DNA of 46,522 nt from an uncultured Acetatifactor sp. GTDB taxonomy: Bacteria > Bacillota > Clostridia > Lachnospirales > Lachnospiraceae. The translations under genes and the position numbers were made by a program. The notes beneath the pieces were generated by a model, which made no database searches, had not been told where the DNA came from, and worked only from the letters and a program-made list of their open reading frames with translations. The DNA is taken from positions 1-46,522 of the forward strand of contig CAJTZD010000031.1 in assembly GCA_910584235.1 (NCBI GenBank). Reading direction: 5' to 3'. Positions 7,407 to 15,159 of this stretch are shown here, one piece after another (within the stretch, counting starts at the first letter, position 1; every line of letters begins with the position of its first letter).

Positions 7407-7970
7407 ATGGCTAAGGAAATCTGGAAACCCGGGAATATGCTCTATCCCCTGCCGGCAGTCATGGTGAGCATGGCAGACGGTAAGGGAAATTATAATATTA
7501 TCACCATCGGCTGGGCAGGTACCGTCTGTACCAATCCGCCCATGGTCAGCATTTCTGTCCGTCCGGAGAGATATTCGTTCCGGATTCTGCAGGAGACGGA
7601 GGAATTCGTGATCAATCTGACCACCAGACAGCTGGCTTTTGCCACAGATTACTGCGGCGTAAAAAGCGGCCGGGATGTGGATAAATTCAGAGAGCTGGGA
7701 CTGACGGCCCTGCCTGCCCGGTTCGTGAGGGCTCCGCTCATCGGGGAGAGCCCGGTGAATATCGAATGCAAGGTACGCCGGATCATCCCTCTGGGTTCCC
7801 ATCATATGTTTCTGGCCGATGTGGCGGCGGTTCATGCGGACGGGAAATATATGGATGAAAAGCATAAATTTCATCTGGAACAGGCAGACCCCATTGTCTA
7901 TTCGCACGGGGTCTATTATACATGCGGGAAAGCAGTCGGTACCTTTGGGTTCAGCGTAAAAAAGAAATAA
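7407..7970 (+). CDS. Flavin reductase-like domain protein
   Basis: A 187-aa flavin-binding protein of the flavin reductase-like (split-barrel FMN) family. The N-terminal LYPLPAVMVSMAD, the IITIGWAGTVCTNPPMVSISVRPERYSF block and ETEEFVINL form the FMN-binding barrel; similar proteins reduce flavins for other enzymes or act as oxidoreductases of unknown substrate. A GTG at 7401 is an alternative start (two residues longer), but neither start has a strong ribosome site; I use ATG 7407, giving MAKEIWKPGNM. It follows the coiled-coil gene after 13 bp, so both probably share a transcript. No terminator is seen after it. Confidence 0.88.
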   Translation: MAKEIWKPGNMLYPLPAVMVSMADGKGNYNIITIGWAGTVCTNPPMVSISVRPERYSFRILQETEEFVINLTTRQLAFATDYCGVKSGRDVDKFRELGLTALPARFVRAPLIGESPVNIECKVRRIIPLGSHHMFLADVAAVHADGKYMDEKHKFHLEQADPIVYSHGVYYTCGKAVGTFGFSVKKK

Positions 7971-8057
7971 ATGCATAGGATTGCACAATCGGGACATGCT
8001 ATGTAAAAGGCGGACTGCCGGGAAACAAAATCAAAAGTGAAAGATTTAAGGAAAACC

Positions 8058-9635
8058 ATGGAAAAGAAGAAAAGCAATCATAAAAAGTACAGATTTACAT
8101 ATATTAAAGCTACAGTCGGCACACTCTTCGTCTGCCTGCTTTTTCTAAAAGGCTATACCCCTTTTCAGGAGACGGGAGAGAACCTGTTCCATATCCGGGT
8201 AAACGGGCAGGATGTGGGGACTCTGGGGGACAAGGAGAGAATTGACGAACTGCTGCTTCAGGCCAGGAAGAATGTGGTTTCCGGGAGCAATGAGCTGGTA
8301 TTCATGAAAGCGGATATGACAGTGGCGGGGGAGCAGGTCCTCTGGGGCGAAGTAGACTCGGAAGAGGATGTGGCACGGAGAATGGAAGAGGTTCTCAGAG
8401 CCAGTATTCAGGAGACGCTGCACCGCTCCTATACCCTGAAAGTAGATGAGTTTACGGTGAATCTTGCCAGCATGGCTGAGGTGCAGGCGCTGCTTCAGGC
8501 TGCCATTGATAAATACGGAAATGAGGGGAAGTTTACCGTTGCCCTCAGAAATGATAAAAACAGAGAATTCGGTGTACTGACTGCCGACGTGGTTTCTGCC
8601 AGGGAGGAAGAGGATGAAAGCTGGCATTCCTATACGGAGGCCGGTGTCCAGACGCTGATCTCCGGCATCAAGGGAGAGCAGGAGACCAAAGAGAAAGAGA
8701 ATTTCGAGGATTTTGAGCTGGGAATCCAGAATATGGATTTCTCGGAAAAAGTGGAAATCGTGGAGTCGTATCTGCCTCAGAGCCAGCTGACGGATCTGGA
8801 GCAGGCTATCAACCTGGTGATCATGGAACAGGAGACGCCCAGCGTGTATGAGGTGGCGTCCGGGGATACCCTGTCGGAGATCGCCCTCAAGGTAAACATC
8901 CCCATGGATACCATTGTGGAGATGAACGATCAATTGGAGGATATCAATTCCACACTGCAAATCGGCGATCAGCTGCTGATTACGGTGCCGGAACCGGAAC
9001 TGTCCGTGACCAGAGTGGAGGAGGAATACTACGAGGAGAGCTACAATGCAGACATTGTCTATATCGAGAATGACAACTGGTACACCAACCAGACCTTTGT
9101 GCACCAGCAGCCCTCGGCAGGATTCCGGAAAGTGGTAGTGGACGTATCGTATATCAATGACAAGGAAGTGGGCCGGGAAATCCTGAAAGAGGAAATCGTC
9201 ATGGAAGCCGTGCCAAAAATTGTAGAGCGGGGGACCAAGATACCTCCCACCTATGTCAGACCCATTTCCGGCGGCGTCCAGACTTCCGGCTTCGGGCGCA
9301 GAAACGCTCCCACCCGGGGAGCCAGCTCCTATCACAAAGGCGTGGACTGGGCTACGCCTACGGGGACTCCCGTCTATGCCTCCTGCGGCGGCACCGTGGC
9401 AAAAGCCGGCTGGGGAAGCGGCTACGGATATGTAGTCTATATCAACCATGAGGACGGCAGACAGACCAGGTATGCGCATTTAAGCAAGGTATTGGTCAGC
9501 GCAGGCCAGACCGTAAAACAGGGCGACAGGATTGCACTCAGCGGAAATACGGGTGTCAGCACAGGCCCGCACCTGCATTTTGAGATGCTGATCAACGGCT
9601 CACAGGTAAATCCTCTGGACCACCTGGATCGATGA
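8058..9635 (+). CDS. LysM-G5-M23 peptidoglycan endopeptidase
   Basis: A 525-aa wall enzyme predicted to cut peptide cross-links outside the membrane. Order of domains: short basic cytoplasmic end and one membrane helix (about 15-35), an alpha/beta region to about 260, LysM (263-310, SGDTLSEIALKVNIPMDTIVEMN) for glycan binding, G5 (about 315-393), and a C-terminal M23 metallopeptidase (405-525). The zinc ligands are complete: H426 and D430 in HKGVD, and the HLH motif (505-507) in GPHLHFE. An upstream GTG at 8037 is possible, but AAGGA before the ATG at 8058 fits better. It is followed by murA, another wall gene, with its own promoter. Confidence 0.93.
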   Translation: MEKKKSNHKKYRFTYIKATVGTLFVCLLFLKGYTPFQETGENLFHIRVNGQDVGTLGDKERIDELLLQARKNVVSGSNELVFMKADMTVAGEQVLWGEVDSEEDVARRMEEVLRASIQETLHRSYTLKVDEFTVNLASMAEVQALLQAAIDKYGNEGKFTVALRNDKNREFGVLTADVVSAREEEDESWHSYTEAGVQTLISGIKGEQETKEKENFEDFELGIQNMDFSEKVEIVESYLPQSQLTDLEQAINLVIMEQETPSVYEVASGDTLSEIALKVNIPMDTIVEMNDQLEDINSTLQIGDQLLITVPEPELSVTRVEEEYYEESYNADIVYIENDNWYTNQTFVHQQPSAGFRKVVVDVSYINDKEVGREILKEEIVMEAVPKIVERGTKIPPTYVRPISGGVQTSGFGRRNAPTRGASSYHKGVDWATPTGTPVYASCGGTVAKAGWGSGYGYVVYINHEDGRQTRYAHLSKVLVSAGQTVKQGDRIALSGNTGVSTGPHLHFEMLINGSQVNPLDHLDR

Positions 9636-9652
9636 TTGGAAAATATGTTCGA

Positions 9653-9681
9653 TTTACAAACGAGGGAAAATGTGGTAAGAT
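9653..9681 (+). promoter_or_regulatory. Promoter of murA
   Basis: TTTACA (9653-9658), 17 bases, TAAGAT (9676-9681), leaving a leader of about 70 nt. Confidence 0.7.
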
Positions 9682-9759
9682 AGACTGCATGCGAAAAGGC
9701 TATGGCCGTGCCGCTGAGACGGCCGGTTAAATAATTGACCCTGGACAGAGGAAAATCAG

Positions 9760-11055
9760 ATGGAAGAATATGTAATCAAAGGCGGGAATCCGCTGGTGGG
9801 CGACGTAGAGATAGCGGGGGCAAAAAATGCCGCGCTTCCTATTTTCGCCGCAGCCGCCATGACGGATGAGACTGTATATATAGATAATATCCCCGATGTG
9901 CGCGACATGGATGTGATGCTGGAAGCAATGGTCAGCATCGGAGCCACGGTAAAGCGCGTCAATCGTCACAGAGTCCTGATCAATGCGGGCAATATCCACA
10001 ATCTGACCGTGGAGCATGAGGGATGTAAGAAGATCAGAGGTTCCTATTATCTGCTGGGAGCTTTTCTGGGAAAGTATAAGCATGCGGAGGTGGTTCTGCC
10101 CGGAGGCTGCGATATCGGGAGCCGCGCCGTGGACCAGCACATCAAGGGATTTCGGGCTCTGGGTGCGGAGGTGATCATTGAGCACGGCCTGATCAAGGCA
10201 AAGGCCGAGCATCTGAGGGGCAGCCATATCTATATGGATAAAGTCAGCGTGGGAGCTACGATTAATGTGATGATGGCGGCTACCATGGCGGAGGGAATGA
10301 CCATCATCGAAAACTGTGCGAAAGAACCCCATGTGGTGGATGTGGCCAGCTTCTTAAACAGCTGCGGCGCCAATATCAGAGGGGCAGGCACGGATGTGAT
10401 CAAGATCCGGGGGGTGGCAAGGCTCCATGGCACGGAATACGCCATTATCCCTGACCAGATCGAGGCGGGCACTTATATGTTCGCCGCAGCGGTCACAAAA
10501 GGGGATGTGACCGTGAAAAATGTCATCCCCAAACATTTAGAGTCGATTACGGCAAAGCTTTTGGAGATAGGGTGCGAGGTGGAGGAAGCGGATGACTGTA
10601 TCCGCGTAGTGGCCTCCAAACCTCTGGCCCATACTCAGGTGAGGACTCTGCCCTATCCGGGCTTTCCCACGGATATGCAGCCCCAGATTACCGTGGCCCT
10701 GGCCCTGGCCAAGGGAACCAGTATCGTCACCGAGAGCGTATTTGAGAACCGGTTCAAATACGTGGATGAGCTGGTGAGAATGGGGGCGGACGTAAAGGTA
10801 GAAGGCGGGGACACTGCTATCATTGACGGGGTGGAGCGGTATACCGGGGCCAGTATCACCGTGCCGGATCTGCGGGGCGGGGCCGCTCTGGTGATCGCAG
10901 CGCTGGCTGCGGAGGGTTTCAGCACCGTTGACGATATCAAGTATATTGCAAGAGGCTATGAGGATTTCCATATTAAGCTTCAGAATCTGGGAGCACAGAT
11001 TGAGCTGGTAGAGACGGATAAGGATATTCAGAAGTTCAAGCTTAAGGTGGGATGA
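9760..11055 (+). CDS. murA: UDP-N-acetylglucosamine 1-carboxyvinyltransferase
   Basis: First committed step of peptidoglycan precursor synthesis: transfers enolpyruvate from PEP to UDP-GlcNAc; cytoplasmic. At 431 aa it is close to the family length of about 420. K22-N23 in GAKNAAL and C117 in LPGGCDIGSR, the residue that fosfomycin alkylates, are both present, as are the RDYIHV-like loop equivalents FENRFKYVDELVRMGA and the DLRGGAALVIAALAAEG ending. The Cys at 117 argues for natural fosfomycin sensitivity at the target level. Many Firmicutes have two murA paralogs; which one this is cannot be told here. It has its own promoter and a strong terminator, so it is likely monocistronic. Confidence 0.96.
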   Translation: MEEYVIKGGNPLVGDVEIAGAKNAALPIFAAAAMTDETVYIDNIPDVRDMDVMLEAMVSIGATVKRVNRHRVLINAGNIHNLTVEHEGCKKIRGSYYLLGAFLGKYKHAEVVLPGGCDIGSRAVDQHIKGFRALGAEVIIEHGLIKAKAEHLRGSHIYMDKVSVGATINVMMAATMAEGMTIIENCAKEPHVVDVASFLNSCGANIRGAGTDVIKIRGVARLHGTEYAIIPDQIEAGTYMFAAAVTKGDVTVKNVIPKHLESITAKLLEIGCEVEEADDCIRVVASKPLAHTQVRTLPYPGFPTDMQPQITVALALAKGTSIVTESVFENRFKYVDELVRMGADVKVEGGDTAIIDGVERYTGASITVPDLRGGAALVIAALAAEGFSTVDDIKYIARGYEDFHIKLQNLGAQIELVETDKDIQKFKLKVG

Positions 11056-11119
11056 CAGAAAACGGGTCCGGCGGCAGGAAATCTCCGGCCGGGGAATTCT
11101 GCATGGATAGAGAGGATGG

Positions 11120-11152
11120 AAAAGGGTCTTGTCGTGCCGATAAGGCCTTTTT
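11120..11152 (+). terminator. Intrinsic terminator of murA
   Basis: Fifteen paired bases (11120-11134 with 11138-11152, three of them G-T wobbles) around a TGC loop, ending in CCTTTTT. The pairing runs from AAAAGG/CCTTTTT at the base to CTTGTCG/CGATAAG at the top. Confidence 0.8.
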
Positions 11153-11192
11153 GTAAAAAGGATAGTATGGGAAGAAATATGCGGGAGAGGCG

Positions 11193-12239
11193 GTGAAAGC
11201 TATGCGGCGCGGCGGAAGGACATGTCTGTTGCCGGTAATGCTATTGTCACTGTTTACGGGCGGATGCGGCGGCCCTGCTGTGCCGCAGGAGTCGCCTGGA
11301 GGAAGTGCGCCGTCAACGGAAAGTGCATCTTCCATAGAGGGCACGTCACAGGTCTCTATGGTGGTGGAAAATCAGGAATATGAGGCGGCCCCGGGGCCTG
11401 GCGGCGCGGCGGAGGCGGATTTTACGCCCTATCAGGCCCCCGAATTCGCGGATTCCGCCTTTCATGCGGAGCATGCCCAGGGAAACGGGCAGGTGAAGCT
11501 GGACCTGGAGCACACGAGCGAGGGCTACATAGGTGTTTCGGGAGAGTCCGATACCAGGCTCAAACTCCAGGTGTTCATGGGAGAGACGGAATACCGCTAT
11601 GACGTTCCCGCGGACGGGACCCCGGTGATATTCCCTCTTCAGGAAGGGGACGGCACTTATACCATTAAGGCCATGGAAAATGTGGAGAGTACAAAGTACA
11701 GGCCGCTTTTTTCCATTGATTGTGAAGTGAAACTGGCCGACGAGTTCCAGCCCTTTCTGCGGCCCAGCGCGTATGTGGATTATGACCAGGACTCCGAATG
11801 CGTGAAGCTGGCGGCACAGCTGGCGTCGAAAGAGGAGGACGCTCTGGGGGTGGTGGGCGCGGTCTTTGAGTATATCTGTGACAACATCGTATACGACAAG
11901 GAAAAAGCGCAGACGGTGCAGACCACCACGGGTTATATGCCGGTGCTGGACGATACGCTCAGGACGGGAAAGGGGATCTGCTTCGACTATGCTTCCCTTG
12001 TGGCCGGGATGCTGCGCAGCCAGGGAATCCCTACCAAGATGGTGTTCGGCGATGTGTCTCCGGACGATATCTACCACGCGTGGAACATGTTCTACACGGA
12101 GGAAACCGGCTGGGTGACGGTGAAGTATGAGGTGAAAGCCGGAAGCTGGAACCGGCTGGACCTGACATTTTCGGCCAACGGCGCGGACACGTCATTTATC
12201 GGGGACGGCGCGAATTATCTGGACGAAAAATATTATTAG
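11193..12239 (+). CDS. Transglutaminase-like lipoprotein
   Basis: A 348-aa predicted surface lipoprotein. The signal sequence ends in LFTGGCGG; C25 would be lipidated, although the -3 position is T rather than the usual L. A Ser/Glu-rich linker follows, then a beta-rich region (about 75-190) and a transglutaminase-like domain: TGKGICFDYASL with the nucleophile Cys near 263 and YHAWN with the catalytic His near 295. Such bacterial domains are usually cysteine peptidases or amidases rather than true transglutaminases. The start is a GTG with GGGAG six bases ahead; ATG 11202 is an alternative. The pilus-like operon begins only 25 bp downstream, so co-transcription is likely and the lipoprotein may act with it. 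Confidence 0.85.
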   Translation: MKAMRRGGRTCLLPVMLLSLFTGGCGGPAVPQESPGGSAPSTESASSIEGTSQVSMVVENQEYEAAPGPGGAAEADFTPYQAPEFADSAFHAEHAQGNGQVKLDLEHTSEGYIGVSGESDTRLKLQVFMGETEYRYDVPADGTPVIFPLQEGDGTYTIKAMENVESTKYRPLFSIDCEVKLADEFQPFLRPSAYVDYDQDSECVKLAAQLASKEEDALGVVGAVFEYICDNIVYDKEKAQTVQTTTGYMPVLDDTLRTGKGICFDYASLVAGMLRSQGIPTKMVFGDVSPDDIYHAWNMFYTEETGWVTVKYEVKAGSWNRLDLTFSANGADTSFIGDGANYLDEKYY

Positions 12240-12264
12240 GAATCAGCATATAAGGAGGGGCGCT

Positions 12265-13308
12265 ATGAAACGTGGGAAACTGGACAGTCTGGGGGTCAGC
12301 GCTTTCTGTGAAAGCATGGCGATGATGGTGCAGTCCGGAATCCAGATGGACGAGGCTGTGGCACTGCTTAAGTCCGGCAGCGGACAGGGAGGCCCTTTGG
12401 AAGAGGGACTTGTGATCATGCAGGCGGAGACAGAGGCCGGAAAAGGGCTTTCCGCCGCCATGGAATCCACGGGAATTTTCCCGGAATATGCCATACAGAT
12501 GGTTCTGGCGGGGGAGCGGGCAGGACGGCTGGAGGACGTACTGTTTCAGCTTGCGCGGTATTATGAGGATCAGAAGACCATGACGGGGAAGCTGCGGAAC
12601 GCGGTTCTCTATCCGGTGGCCATGCTGGGCATCATCATCATTGTGCTGATCGTCATGCTGGCCATGGTTCTGCCGGCCTTTACGGATGTGTATGACAATC
12701 TCACAGGAAGCCTGACCGCTTCCTCCTATGCATATGTGAGTTGGGCCTATGCGCTCTGCCGGGCGGCGTTGGCCGTGATGGTGGCGCTGGCTGTGGTGCT
12801 GAGTGCGGGATTCCTTTTGTGGCACAGCAAAAAAAGAGATCTGGTGGAAAAACTGCTGCACAAGATTCCTTTCTGCGCGTCTATTCTGGAGAGTCTGGGG
12901 ATGTTTCGCTTTACCGCGGCGTTGTCCACCTTTCTTGCCAGCGGGGAGATTCAGGATGTGGCCGTGGCGGAGAGCAGGAAGATGGCTTCCTGTAAGCCGG
13001 TGGAGGAGCGGATCGACCGGTGCGCGGGCCGCATGAACCAGGGCCATGGCATTGCCCAGGCGGCATATGAGGAGGGGCTTTTCGAGCCTGTCTACGGGAG
13101 GATGCTTTTGGCCGGGGAGCGCAGCGGCAGCTTAGAGTCAGTGCTGCGCAAACTTACCGGACTGTTGGCAGACCACTGCGCGGACCTGGTGGACCGGCTG
13201 GTGGGTATTGTGGATCCTTTGCTGTCAGGGGTTCTGATGCTGGCCGTAGGGCTGTCTTTGCTGAGCGTGATGCTGCCTCTGATCGGCATGATGAATTCCA
13301 TGGGATGA
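12265..13308 (+). CDS. Type II secretion F / PilC-like platform protein
   Basis: A 347-aa inner-membrane platform protein. Two GspF-type domains are visible: the first (about 10-130) starts FCESMAMMVQSGIQMDEAV and has the LAGERAGRLEDVLFQLARYYEDQ signature; a membrane helix follows (GIIIIVLIVMLAMVLPAF), then another helix near 165-190, the second domain (about 205-320) with MLLAGERSGSLESVLRKL, and the last helix (LSGVLMLAVGLSLLSVMLPLIGMM). This is the normal layout of the protein that couples a pilus or pseudopilus to its ATPase. It begins a tight gene row ending in a PilT-type ATPase. A ribosome site AAGGAGG precedes the ATG. Confidence 0.93.
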   Translation: MKRGKLDSLGVSAFCESMAMMVQSGIQMDEAVALLKSGSGQGGPLEEGLVIMQAETEAGKGLSAAMESTGIFPEYAIQMVLAGERAGRLEDVLFQLARYYEDQKTMTGKLRNAVLYPVAMLGIIIIVLIVMLAMVLPAFTDVYDNLTGSLTASSYAYVSWAYALCRAALAVMVALAVVLSAGFLLWHSKKRDLVEKLLHKIPFCASILESLGMFRFTAALSTFLASGEIQDVAVAESRKMASCKPVEERIDRCAGRMNQGHGIAQAAYEEGLFEPVYGRMLLAGERSGSLESVLRKLTGLLADHCADLVDRLVGIVDPLLSGVLMLAVGLSLLSVMLPLIGMMNSMG

Positions 13309-13362
13309 CAGGGAAAGCCCGGGGCAGAGGAGCCGAATACATAGTATCGGGAGGTAAGGCAG

Positions 13363-13680
13363 ATGTATGTGGATAAAAAAAGAAAGAGATGGCCCGGGCC
13401 GGTATTGGCCCTGGCTGTGATTCTGACGGTTGTCTGTGTGTGCAGGTATGCCTTTCCCGTATCCGGCAGGGATATGGATGAGGAGAGTACCAGAGCTGTG
13501 AAAGCCGCAGTGGAGCGCTGCGCTCTGCAGTGCTATGTGGTGGAGGGGGCCTATCCGGCCAGCCTGGATTATCTGGTGGAAAATTACGGACTCCAGATCA
13601 ATGAGAAAGAGTTCTATGTAAGCTATGACATCTTTGCCTCCAATGTACCGCCGGCGGTGAAAGTGATCAGCCGAAGCTAA
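13363..13680 (+). CDS. Short pseudopilin-like membrane protein
   Basis: A 105-aa protein: basic head MYVDKKRKRWPGP, one membrane helix (about 14-32), then a small domain with VKAAVERCALQCYVVEGAYPASLDYLVENYGL. The phrase YPxSLDYL after a long N-terminal helix is characteristic of GspG-like pseudopilins. The usual prepilin mark (Gly followed by a hydrophobic residue and Glu five on) is missing: after the Gly-Pro there is no Glu5. AGGTAAGGC precedes the ATG. It lies between the platform gene and a second anchored protein, in one transcription unit. I call it pseudopilin-like by context and architecture; its family is not certain. Confidence 0.7.
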   Translation: MYVDKKRKRWPGPVLALAVILTVVCVCRYAFPVSGRDMDEESTRAVKAAVERCALQCYVVEGAYPASLDYLVENYGLQINEKEFYVSYDIFASNVPPAVKVISRS

Positions 13681-13707
13681 GTTTTTATGAGAGAGGGGGC
13701 ATGGCCT

Positions 13708-14181
13708 GTGAAACGGGATGGCGGTTCGTCCGGAGTCTATACAATGGTGATAGCTGTAATTTTTCTGGCAGGCTTTTTCCTGACGGTTGTCTTTGGCGCG
13801 CTGACCTACAGGGACATCGCTGCCGGACAGTCCGGCAACAATGAGAAAAGGGCGCTGCTTTCCTATCTCTCGACCTGCGTGAGGATGAACGACACCACAG
13901 GGGCGGTGTCCGTGGCGGAGGCGGACGGGGAACCGGTATTGGTGATCGCGGACGGACAGAGCGGCTATGCGCTCCGGATCTACCGATATGAAGACAAGCT
14001 TGTAGAAGATTACGGAGAGGCGCAGGGGGCATTGTACCCGGATATGGCGCAGGTCATCGGGGAGACAAAAGAATTCCGCATCGAAGCCCTGGGGAACGAT
14101 ACTTACAGGATAATCACGGACGCGGGCAGAGTGCTGTTCGGCTTGCGCAGCAGGAGTGAGGAGGTGGCCGCGGATGATTGA
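13708..14181 (+). CDS. DUF4860-like pilus-locus protein
   Basis: A 157-aa protein with a short basic N-terminus, a membrane helix (about 10-32, VYTMVIAVIFLAGFFLTVVFGA) and an extracytoplasmic domain of beta strands (ALLSYLSTCVRMND, YALRIYRYEDKLVEDYG, YRIITDAGRVLFGLR). It resembles the DUF4860 proteins that sit beside GspF and PilT genes in Lachnospiraceae. The GTG at 13708 is preceded by GGGGG with an 8-base gap; the ATG at 13687 in the same frame has no ribosome site. There is no Glu at position 5 after the Gly, so processing as a prepilin is uncertain. It overlaps the next gene by 8 bp. Confidence 0.72.
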   Translation: MKRDGGSSGVYTMVIAVIFLAGFFLTVVFGALTYRDIAAGQSGNNEKRALLSYLSTCVRMNDTTGAVSVAEADGEPVLVIADGQSGYALRIYRYEDKLVEDYGEAQGALYPDMAQVIGETKEFRIEALGNDTYRIITDAGRVLFGLRSRSEEVAADD

Positions 14182-14713
14182 GGGCAGCGGCAGAACCGGA
14201 GGAGGAAAGTCCGGACACCCCGGGACGGCCTTTTATATAGAGGCATTGCTTCTGGCAGGGGTATTTACCATAGTGGTCCTCATTCTGACCAGAGTCTTTG
14301 TCATGTCCGGACAGATGGGAAAGGATGCGGCTCTCCTGACAAACGCGGTGCATTTGGCGGAGAACGGGGCCGAGGCAGTGGCGTCTTCGCACAGCCTGGA
14401 GGAAGTGAGAAAGCTCCTGGAAGAGAACGGCAACGGGGAGATCCTGGAAAGCTCTAAAGCGGAAGCGGGCGGGGAAGCTTATGAGGGCGCTTCCGGAGAA
14501 AACCGGGCGCGAATCCTGCGGGTGCATTATGACGAGGAACTGAATCCTGACGCAGAGGGCGGGATCTGGATGGATATTCAATGGATAGAGCCGGACTCCG
14601 GAGAGGAGGGGCTGGTAAAAAGCATTATCAACATATACCGGACGGATCGCCCGGACCCCGTCTACACCCTGGAGACAGAAGTATTTATCAGTGAAAAAGG
14701 TGGACAGTTATGA
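14174..14713 (+). CDS. Pseudopilin-like protein with Glu motif
   Basis: A 179-aa protein whose N-terminus is closest of the four to a prepilin: HPGTAFYIEALLLAGVFTIV. Compared with the classical G-FTLIE pattern, AFYIE keeps the Glu but the residue before it is T with G one further back. A helix follows (about 20-42), then a region with heptads (LAENGAEAVASSHSLEEVRKLLEENG) and a beta domain ending WMDIQWIEPDSGEEGLVKSIINIYR. The ATG at 14174 has GAGGAGGT eight bases upstream; an in-frame GTG at 14156 is less likely. It overlaps the genes on both sides (8 bp and 4 bp), so all are translated together. Confidence 0.72.
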   Translation: MIEGSGRTGGGKSGHPGTAFYIEALLLAGVFTIVVLILTRVFVMSGQMGKDAALLTNAVHLAENGAEAVASSHSLEEVRKLLEENGNGEILESSKAEAGGEAYEGASGENRARILRVHYDEELNPDAEGGIWMDIQWIEPDSGEEGLVKSIINIYRTDRPDPVYTLETEVFISEKGGQL

Positions 14714-15111
14714 AACATGTACCGATTAAGCTGGGGCCGTTAGCGCTTCTTTTGACCGTGATCAGTATCTGCATGACCACGCTTGGGATTCTGGCATTTG
14801 CCACGGCCCGGGCAGACTGGAACCTGGCGCAGAAGTACGCGGATACGGTGCAGACCAGATATACTCTGGAGGCCCGGGGGCAAGGCTTTTTGCGGGACGC
14901 CGCAAAGGCCTGTCAGGAGGGGAAGACATTGCAGGAGCTTGCGGATACCCGGACGGAGGAAGACGGAATCTTCTATAAGACCCTGGAAGAGGGCGAATTC
15001 AGGCTGAAAATAGGAATTGTCAGCGAAAACGGGAGTTTTCGGGTGGTGAGCTGGAGGATACAGAGAGAGTGGGAGCCGGAGGGCGGGCTGGATCTGTGGA
15101 TGAGCGATTAA
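14710..15111 (+). CDS. Short membrane-anchored protein of the pilus-like locus
   Basis: A 133-aa protein starting MKHVPIKLGPLALLLTVISICMTTLGILAFATARADWNLA, that is a short basic head, one helix (about 9-33) and a helical extension with LAQKYADTVQTRYTLEARGQGFL, followed by a small domain (LKIGIVSENGSFRVVSWRIQREW). The overall plan is that of a minor pilin or of the PilX/GspK type, but the Glu5 mark is absent. Its ATG overlaps the previous stop by 4 bp. I recognise it only as a companion of GspF/PilT in related bacteria. Confidence 0.68.
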   Translation: MKHVPIKLGPLALLLTVISICMTTLGILAFATARADWNLAQKYADTVQTRYTLEARGQGFLRDAAKACQEGKTLQELADTRTEEDGIFYKTLEEGEFRLKIGIVSENGSFRVVSWRIQREWEPEGGLDLWMSD

Positions 15112-15159
15112 AGTATCGGGCGGTATGACGAGGCTGAGAAAAGAAGGGTGGACAGGAAT

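Noticed and set aside
8145..9479. A 444-codon minus-strand open frame inside the M23 endopeptidase gene
   Set aside because: Antisense to a gene with intact LysM, G5 and M23 motifs; the translation is His/Leu-rich and unlike any protein.
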